DNA of 18,092 nucleotides from the NCBI GenBank assembly GCA_029855985.1, contig JAGSHR010000063.1, positions 1 through 18,092 on the forward strand, read 5' to 3'. The notes under the pieces were generated by a model that worked only from the letters and a program-made list of their open reading frames with translations, was not told where the DNA came from and did not search any database. Below are positions 13,353-18,092 of the stretch, in pieces. A program made the position numbers and the translations under genes. Numbering within the stretch: the stretch's first letter is position 1; each line of letters begins with the position of its first letter. Source of the stretch: Candidatus Njordarchaeota archaeon (GTDB lineage Archaea > Thermoproteota > JANJXX01 > Panguiarchaeales > Panguiarchaeaceae).

Positions 13353-14621
13353 ATGAAGCATACGAGGCTTAGGTTTCTAGGTGGGACAAAAGAAATCGGA
13401 AATACTTCAATCATGATTCAGAGTGACGGTGAAGCAGTACTCCTAGATTATGGTTCAAACCCGTCAAATAAGTTTGAAAAACCAGAAGATCCAACTTCAA
13501 GTTTAATAAGGGGGGTCGTCCTCTCGCATGCCCACCTTGATCATAGTGGAGCCGTGCCATGCCTCTATAAGTCAGTATTAAAACCATCTCTTATTTCAAC
13601 TCCTCTTACAATGGAGCTGGCTAACTTATTAATCAGAGACATGATGAAAATTTTGAGAAACGATGTCCCCTTCACTAATTATGAAATCAATAGGATGATA
13701 AGTTCTTTTATCCCAATAAGTTATGGTAATCCAGTTAAAATCGGCGCTAACTTCGTTGTAACTCTCTACGATGCTGGACACATCCCAGGAAGCGCTTCTA
13801 TACTAGTTGAAGTTAACGGTAAAAAAATATGGTACACAGGGGATATCAATCTCGTTGAAACTAGGCTATTACGACCAGCAGAAGTATACGAAAGTGCTGA
13901 TATAGTAATAATGGAAACAACATATGCTGATAGGAACCACCCCAACAGAGAGGAAGAAGAAAAGAGACTCATTAAAAGGATAGAAGAGGTAATCCAAGAT
14001 AGAGGAACAGTTTTAATCCCCGCCTTCTCTGTCGGCAGATCACAAGAAATAATTACAGTCCTATACAAGAATGGTTACAGAGGGCCAATCGCGATTGATG
14101 GTATGGCCAAAACAGCAACAGAAATAATACTAAGGTATCCTGAGTACCTTAAACAACCAGAGGATTTAGAATACGCTCTAAGGAGAGTAAAGTGGATCAG
14201 AAACCGCATGGAGCGAAGAAAACTTCTTAAAAAACCTGGAGTTATAGTTGCACCCGCGGGAATGCTGAGTGGCGGTTGGGCGGAGTGGTACCTAAAACAC
14301 ATATACAAGGACGATAAGAACGGAGTGTTCTTCGTTTCGTACCAAGTGCCTGGCACTATGGGACATAAAATATTGAATGAGAAAAAATTCTTTATACACG
14401 GGAAAGAGCACATTGTCCAAGCTCAAGTAGAACAATTTGAATTCTCTGGTCATAGCGGTAAAAGAGAGTTACTCGAAATTGCTAGAAAGCTGGAAAACCC
14501 AGAGAAGATCTTTTTGATACATGGTGAGGAAGGATCAATTACTTATTTCAAAGAAGAATTAAGTGGGATGGGTTTACCTGTAACAGACGCGAAAATAGGA
14601 CGCGATTACATTATCAATTAA
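13353..14621 (+). CDS. Beta-CASP MBL-fold ribonuclease (aCPSF2-like)
   Basis: Counted from ATG 13353 the protein has 422 aa. It begins at once with the metallo-beta-lactamase domain (RLRFLGGTKEIGNTS) and has HAHLDHSG (59-66), AGHIPGS with H143, YTGD with D164, and the beta-CASP motifs: A (Glu188 in METTYADRNHP), B (His367 in FSGHSGKRELLE) and C (His390 in FLIHGEEGS). These ligands place two zinc ions for endo- and/or 5'-3' exonucleolytic RNA cleavage. The length and lack of N-terminal KH domains match the archaeal aCPSF2 group rather than KH-bearing aCPSF1/FttA, the transcription termination factor. It probably acts in RNA turnover or maturation in the cytosol. It has its own promoter region and no obvious operon partner. 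Confidence 0.92.
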   Translation: MKHTRLRFLGGTKEIGNTSIMIQSDGEAVLLDYGSNPSNKFEKPEDPTSSLIRGVVLSHAHLDHSGAVPCLYKSVLKPSLISTPLTMELANLLIRDMMKILRNDVPFTNYEINRMISSFIPISYGNPVKIGANFVVTLYDAGHIPGSASILVEVNGKKIWYTGDINLVETRLLRPAEVYESADIVIMETTYADRNHPNREEEEKRLIKRIEEVIQDRGTVLIPAFSVGRSQEIITVLYKNGYRGPIAIDGMAKTATEIILRYPEYLKQPEDLEYALRRVKWIRNRMERRKLLKKPGVIVAPAGMLSGGWAEWYLKHIYKDDKNGVFFVSYQVPGTMGHKILNEKKFFIHGKEHIVQAQVEQFEFSGHSGKRELLEIARKLENPEKIFLIHGEEGSITYFKEELSGMGLPVTDAKIGRDYIIN

Positions 14622-14957
14622 GTTATTGTAGCAATCAAACTGTTATCAAACAATAAATTGCAGCAAAAGTTTTGTTTAGTAGTGAGACTAACGCTTATTT
14701 TATACAGCACGGGTCCCTAAATAGGACTAAATCAGTGTACATAGTTGTTATATGTGGCAATATTCAAAGAGCATTACTAATATTGATTGAGAAGAGATAG
14801 GAACAAAGTTTAAAGAAAAGTTCACTCATTCCAGACTACCGAAAAATTTTTCCTTCAAGTTTCTTAGTTAATTGATTGTGTTCGCGGAGTATAAAACATG
14901 ATTTCTCTTTCATTTTTCGTTGCTGGTAGCTTGAATTAGGGTATGATTGGGATTATA
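14622..14957 (+). other. Intergenic region; no gene seen
   Basis: This is the only stretch longer than 300 bases without a gene. No reading frame of useful length, tRNA cloverleaf or conserved RNA is visible. It holds the asnB promoter near its right end, a T-rich tract at 14667-14676 that could end the RNase transcript, and a four-pair hairpin GTCC...GGAC at about 14713-14730. A GTTATATGT element near 14748 might be a second promoter. Confidence 0.5.
14889..14897 (+). promoter_or_regulatory. TATA box for the asparagine synthetase gene
   Basis: GTATAAAAC stands out against a mixed background. It predicts transcription start near 14918, giving about 40 bases of leader before ATG 14958. It is among the clearest promoter elements in the window. 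Confidence 0.55.
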
Positions 14958-16400
14958 ATGTGTGGTATTTGCGGTTTTTGGGACAAGAAGGGAAGGGATG
15001 TAACTAAAAACCTCTTGAAGTCTCTTATAGCAATTAGACACCGTGGCCCTGATGGTTCAGGAATTTACTCAAAGAATAGGGTTTTCTATGGAGAACTGTT
15101 AGAGATTAATGTACCTCCATCTAATCTTTCTTTTGGACATGTTCTTTTAAAAATAGTTGGAGTTCCCCAACCAATTGGAAACGAGAACATGAGTTTATGG
15201 ATAGTTCACAATGGGGAGGTTTATAATCATGTTGAACTTAGGGAGGAACTTAAGAAGAAGGGTCACATGTTTAGAACAAATTCTGATTCTGAGGTGCTTC
15301 TCCACCTGTATGAGGAAAAAACTTTTGAAAACATTATTGGTGACTATGCCCTTGCAATCTATGACCGTAACTTGAAGGATTTCTTTTTACTTAGAGATCC
15401 AATTGGTATTAGACCTTTGTTTTACTGCTATGAACGCGGAGTCTTTGGGTTTTGCTCCGAGAAGAAAGGGTTAGTTGGGCTGTGTGACAAGGTTGAGGAA
15501 GTAAAACCTGGTTATTCTGTATTATTCTCCTATGACGGGTTAAAGGTTGAAAAGTTTAATCCCATAGACTTCGATAATATTGAGGAAACCCATATTAAAG
15601 AAGACGAAGCCGTAGAAAAGCTAGATGACTTATTAGAAAGAGAGATTAGCCTATTGGAATATGTTAGTCAAGGTTTAACTTTTTCTGGAGGAGTTGATAG
15701 TTCCCTTATAGCCCTCTATTTACACGAGTTAAACGCGGATTTTAGATTGTATACTGTTGGTTCTAAGGATTCTCCCGATATTGCTCATGCTAAGAGGATA
15801 GCTGATGAATTCAAATGGGATATTAAGCTGGTATATCTAAATGAAGCAATCGTCGAGGAAACATTGGAAAAAGTTATATATCACATTGAAGACTGGGATC
15901 CTGTTAAAGTTTCAATAGCTGTTCCCCTCTTTATAGCATTTAGGGAAATGCGAGAGGACGGGTATAAAGTTGCTTTCTCTGGTCAAGGAGCTGACGAGTT
16001 GTTTGGAGGTTATGCAAGGTATCTTAAATCAAAGAATCCCTCTGGGGATATGCTAACTGACATTAAAAGCCTACATATTAGAAACCTAAACCGGGATGAC
16101 CACGTTTCCATGGCGAATAGTATTGAGGTTCGGTACCCTTTTTTAAGTGTGGACATAGTCAAGTTCTCTTTTTCACTTCCCTTACACTTGAAAATCAGTG
16201 GTGGTAGCAGAAAGGTCATCTTAAGAAGGCTTCTAAAGAAAAAGGGTGTTCCATGGTATGTTTGGAGCAGAGAAAAGAAGGCTATACAGTATGGTACTGG
16301 AGCGATGAAGTTTATTAGAAAGTTAAGTAAGAGGCGAGGATTAAAGGTTTCAGAGTACCTTTTAAACATTTATCTGGACGTCTTCTATGATTCAATGTGA
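14958..16400 (+). CDS. asnB: Asparagine synthetase, glutamine-hydrolysing (AsnB-type)
   Basis: The N-terminal class II glutamine amidotransferase domain begins MCGICGFW. The nucleophile must be Cys2 after removal of Met, so I place the start at ATG 14958 rather than the in-frame ATG at 14943, which would bury the cysteine at position 7. RHRGPDGSG (27-35), VHNGEVYNH (83-91) and NSDSE (108-112) follow. The synthetase domain has the PP-loop SGGVDSS (243-249), the GQGADELFGGY signature (342-352) and MANSIEVRYPFL (385-396). At 480 aa it is shorter than E. coli AsnB (554 aa), with a trimmed C-terminus. It transfers glutamine ammonia to beta-aspartyl-AMP. Other AsnB-like amidotransferases modify different substrates, so strict asparagine synthesis is likely but not proved. 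Its end overlaps the convergent HGDH gene by 16 bases. Confidence 0.9.
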   Translation: MCGICGFWDKKGRDVTKNLLKSLIAIRHRGPDGSGIYSKNRVFYGELLEINVPPSNLSFGHVLLKIVGVPQPIGNENMSLWIVHNGEVYNHVELREELKKKGHMFRTNSDSEVLLHLYEEKTFENIIGDYALAIYDRNLKDFFLLRDPIGIRPLFYCYERGVFGFCSEKKGLVGLCDKVEEVKPGYSVLFSYDGLKVEKFNPIDFDNIEETHIKEDEAVEKLDDLLEREISLLEYVSQGLTFSGGVDSSLIALYLHELNADFRLYTVGSKDSPDIAHAKRIADEFKWDIKLVYLNEAIVEETLEKVIYHIEDWDPVKVSIAVPLFIAFREMREDGYKVAFSGQGADELFGGYARYLKSKNPSGDMLTDIKSLHIRNLNRDDHVSMANSIEVRYPFLSVDIVKFSFSLPLHLKISGGSRKVILRRLLKKKGVPWYVWSREKKAIQYGTGAMKFIRKLSKRRGLKVSEYLLNIYLDVFYDSM

Positions 16401-16993
16401 TCACTAACTAGATCCAAAAGGATTTTCCTTGTGTAATCGACATCTTCCTTTATCCCCGACCTAACAATTCCCGCAAATATATCTCCGCGACCCGTTACAA
16501 CAATTATAATGTTTTTCTTTTCCAAATCTCGCTCTAGTAAAACTATGTCAAAGTTTGTTTCTTCTTTTACACCTTTGGTGCTGAGAGCCACTTTTTTTAT
16601 GTATTCAATTTCGCTTTCCGTTATGTTACCAATCACTTTAGCTTTTTTGCTTTCACTCTCTTTTAAGAAAAAGTTAATCCACTTACTTGCCTTCGCCATA
16701 AGGTATTCCACTTGATACCTTGGCTTACTAGTATCGATCGTTTTCGCTACGGGAATGCTAACTTCAACCTTTGCTTTTTCGTATAAGTATTGCCCCCTAA
16801 TGTCGTGGTTAACATCAATTGCGACGACCATTACATGGTCTCCATGATCAAAGGCTAAACTAATAACACCACCTAATTCCCTAAGTTTTAATTCTTGTTC
16901 CTCTGTTAACCTGAATACTTCGGTTTTACCGCATTGTTCGCATTGTACTTTTAGCCAGTTCCTTTCAACCACCGCTTGTTCCCTCTGATTCAT
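16385..16993 (-). CDS. Unknown protein with N-terminal CxxC...HGDH domain (copy 2)
   Basis: This 202-aa protein carries the same N-terminal block as the one at 1186-1950: CEQCGK (C18, C21), then a Leu-Gly-Gly followed by VISLAFDHGDHVMVVAIDVN, with H50 and H53. The C-x2-C-x28-H-x2-H spacing fits one bound zinc. The C-terminal part differs from copy 1. Helical residues 94-140 are followed by strands FDIVLLER, NIIIVVTG and FAGIVR (148-178) and a final helix (185-199). This order could be part of a Roadblock/longin-like fold, though that is weak. The ATG at 16993 lies 29 bases inside the longin-like membrane protein gene with only a modest Shine-Dalgarno site. A GTG at 16972, behind GAGGGA, is an alternative. 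A soluble partner of the membrane protein is inferred. Confidence 0.75.
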   Translation of the reverse strand: MNQREQAVVERNWLKVQCEQCGKTEVFRLTEEQELKLRELGGVISLAFDHGDHVMVVAIDVNHDIRGQYLYEKAKVEVSIPVAKTIDTSKPRYQVEYLMAKASKWINFFLKESESKKAKVIGNITESEIEYIKKVALSTKGVKEETNFDIVLLERDLEKKNIIIVVTGRGDIFAGIVRSGIKEDVDYTRKILLDLVSDHIES

Positions 16994-17957
16994 CTTTTTC
17001 CATTGTAACGCTTTCCTCTTTTACTTTTTTAGTGAAGATGTTTTTAATTGTCAAGTGGTAGGTTGATGGAATCACTAAGGTTCTCTTTTCAACGAGGTTT
17101 TCCCCTATGAATGATGCTATTAAACCTATTATGCCACCTATTACAAAAATTAACACGAGGATCGCTGGGTAGAGGAATAACCCCATTTTCCATTGCAGAG
17201 ACCAAGCGTAAACGTGTTCATGATATATGAAAAGAACAGTTGACACCATTGCAATACCTGTAATCAGACCACCTATGAGTGCACCATCTCTAAATCCAAC
17301 TGTATATCCGAGCACAACTGCGGGCAAGAGGAAATCTAATACAACTATCACACTAACTAGTATCCCCATTTCCCCTCTAGCGAACCATTGATACGTGCTA
17401 TCTAGATAAAATGTGATCAAAAGCATGGCTAGGAAAAATGCATATGCCGTTATGGATCCTATTAAAATTGTTCTAAAATCTCTCATTGATAGGTATTTAA
17501 GGGATCTAACGTTTGAATCCAGAAACTCTTGGAATCGCCCAGACAATTTTTTACTTAGAATCTCTACCTTTCTCGCGGCTTCTTCATCCTCGGGAATATT
17601 CCCCGTAACGAGGTCAACAAATTCTTTAAATGAATCGTAGTTGTCCTCAATAAATTTCTCTATAACTCGAAGTACGGCTTCTTTTTTGTCTTTAGCGTCA
17701 CAAACAACTAAGCCTATCATATCCTTATTGTCGATTCGAAAGTACCAATAATACATGTTATATTTCCCAAGATTGATCATTTGTACTTGGCTTCCGAGCG
17801 TCGTTTTACTAAAATGTGATATTGTGGAAAGATAACCCACAACGATGGCATCGTCACGTCCTGTGATGTTCTCAATGATTTCATCTGGCGTTCTAGGATG
17901 CTCATATTTCCAAATGGGGATACCCCCAGCTTCCGCTATATAAAATAAGTAGATCAT
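16965..17957 (-). CDS. Longin-like domain fused to four transmembrane helices
   Basis: Residues 1-115 follow the beta-beta-alpha-beta-beta-beta-alpha order of a longin (profilin-like) domain: IYLFYIAEAGG and IPIWKY, a helix at 35-51 (DDAIVVGYLSTISHF), strands SQVQMINL, MYYWYFRID and MIGLVVCDA (56-88), and a helix at 91-115. A charged helical linker (120-158) leads to four hydrophobic segments near 162-184, 197-220, 226-245 and 258-285, then a Lys/Glu-rich tail. Longin domains bind small GTPases and SNAREs in eukaryotic trafficking and are known among Asgard signature proteins. The domain is N-terminal and cytosolic if the tail is also inside. The ATG follows GGTGAAAC by about six bases. The gene overlaps the HGDH protein gene by 29 bases. 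The longin call rests on pattern, not on a profile search. Confidence 0.7.
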   Translation of the reverse strand: MIYLFYIAEAGGIPIWKYEHPRTPDEIIENITGRDDAIVVGYLSTISHFSKTTLGSQVQMINLGKYNMYYWYFRIDNKDMIGLVVCDAKDKKEAVLRVIEKFIEDNYDSFKEFVDLVTGNIPEDEEAARKVEILSKKLSGRFQEFLDSNVRSLKYLSMRDFRTILIGSITAYAFFLAMLLITFYLDSTYQWFARGEMGILVSVIVVLDFLLPAVVLGYTVGFRDGALIGGLITGIAMVSTVLFIYHEHVYAWSLQWKMGLFLYPAILVLIFVIGGIIGLIASFIGENLVEKRTLVIPSTYHLTIKNIFTKKVKEESVTMEKDESEGTSGG

Positions 17958-18092
17958 TCAGTTTCACCAACAACGATTAAAATAATTACTATAAACACAA
18001 TTTATGAAAAAAACTAAATAATATCAAATTACGTTGCCAAAATATAAAAAGCGTTTACGATTTTTAAATTTAATTAGAAAAAAAGAAAGAAA

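Noticed and set aside
13766..14413. Two minus-strand frames of 100 and 112 codons
   Set aside because: They lie wholly within the beta-CASP RNase gene, whose motifs are continuous on the plus strand.
13353..14621. Identification as aCPSF1/FttA, the archaeal termination factor
   Set aside because: That protein has N-terminal KH domains and is about 630-650 aa long; this one starts directly with the metallo-beta-lactamase domain.
14622..14957. Possible small RNA or tRNA in the gene-free stretch
   Set aside because: No cloverleaf, long stem, C/D box pair or GC-rich island could be found by eye; only a four-pair hairpin is present.
16010..16369. Minus-strand 119-codon frame
   Set aside because: It is a shadow of the asnB synthetase domain (SGQGADELFGGY and MANSIEVRYPFL lie opposite).
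1..18092. CRISPR arrays, insertion sequences, integrases or attachment sites
   Set aside because: No regularly spaced repeats, transposase or integrase motifs, or flanking direct repeats were seen.

Overview
The window is AT-rich archaeal DNA. Signs of an archaeon are RadA, an archaeal-size beta-CASP RNase, an Mth938-like protein, AT-rich TATA-like boxes, GGTGA-type Shine-Dalgarno sites and many GTG/TTG starts. Two Ras/Rab-like small GTPases, a Roadblock/LC7 protein overlapping one of them, a longin-like domain fused to membrane helices and a RAD51-like Walker A in RadA point to the Asgard archaea or a close relative. That placement is an inference. No rRNA, tRNA, CRISPR array, transposase or phage gene was found. 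The DNA is compact: there are 17 genes with many overlaps, and only one gene-free stretch longer than 300 bases.

Layout. (1) 203-1220, plus strand: a Roadblock protein and a Ras-like GTPase overlap by 14 bases. (2) 3952-1186, minus strand: an M20 metallopeptidase, a polytopic protein with about seven membrane helices, and a CxxC...HGDH protein. They are tightly coupled and converge on the GTPase. (3) 9696-4045, minus strand: a six-gene operon of radA, an unknown 339-aa protein, a secreted single-pass membrane protein, an XPD/DinG-like Fe-S helicase, a winged-helix/helical protein and a polytopic membrane protein. It ends at a T7 tract just before the M20 promoter. (4) 9854-11251, plus strand: a SAMHD1-like HD phosphohydrolase, divergent from radA. 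(5) 11452-12895, plus strand: a second, Rab-like GTPase and a BtpA-family TIM barrel. (6) 13270-12896, minus strand: an Mth938-like protein. (7) 13353-14621, plus strand: an aCPSF2-like beta-CASP ribonuclease. (8) 14958-16400, plus strand: glutamine-hydrolysing asparagine synthetase. (9) 17957-16385, minus strand: a longin-like four-helix membrane protein overlapping a second CxxC...HGDH protein.

Two candidate systems stand out. The first is a repeated pairing of a polytopic membrane protein with a small protein carrying an apparently undescribed CxxC-x27/28-HGDH domain. One copy lies against the Roadblock/GTPase pair and the other follows a longin-like domain, which suggests a small-GTPase-linked membrane signalling or trafficking module. 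The second is the radA operon, in which a recombinase and an XPD-like helicase are translationally coupled to a surface-exposed single-pass protein and a polytopic membrane protein. This may be a membrane-associated DNA repair, DNA exchange or defence machine. Both proposals are inferences from domain content and gene order.
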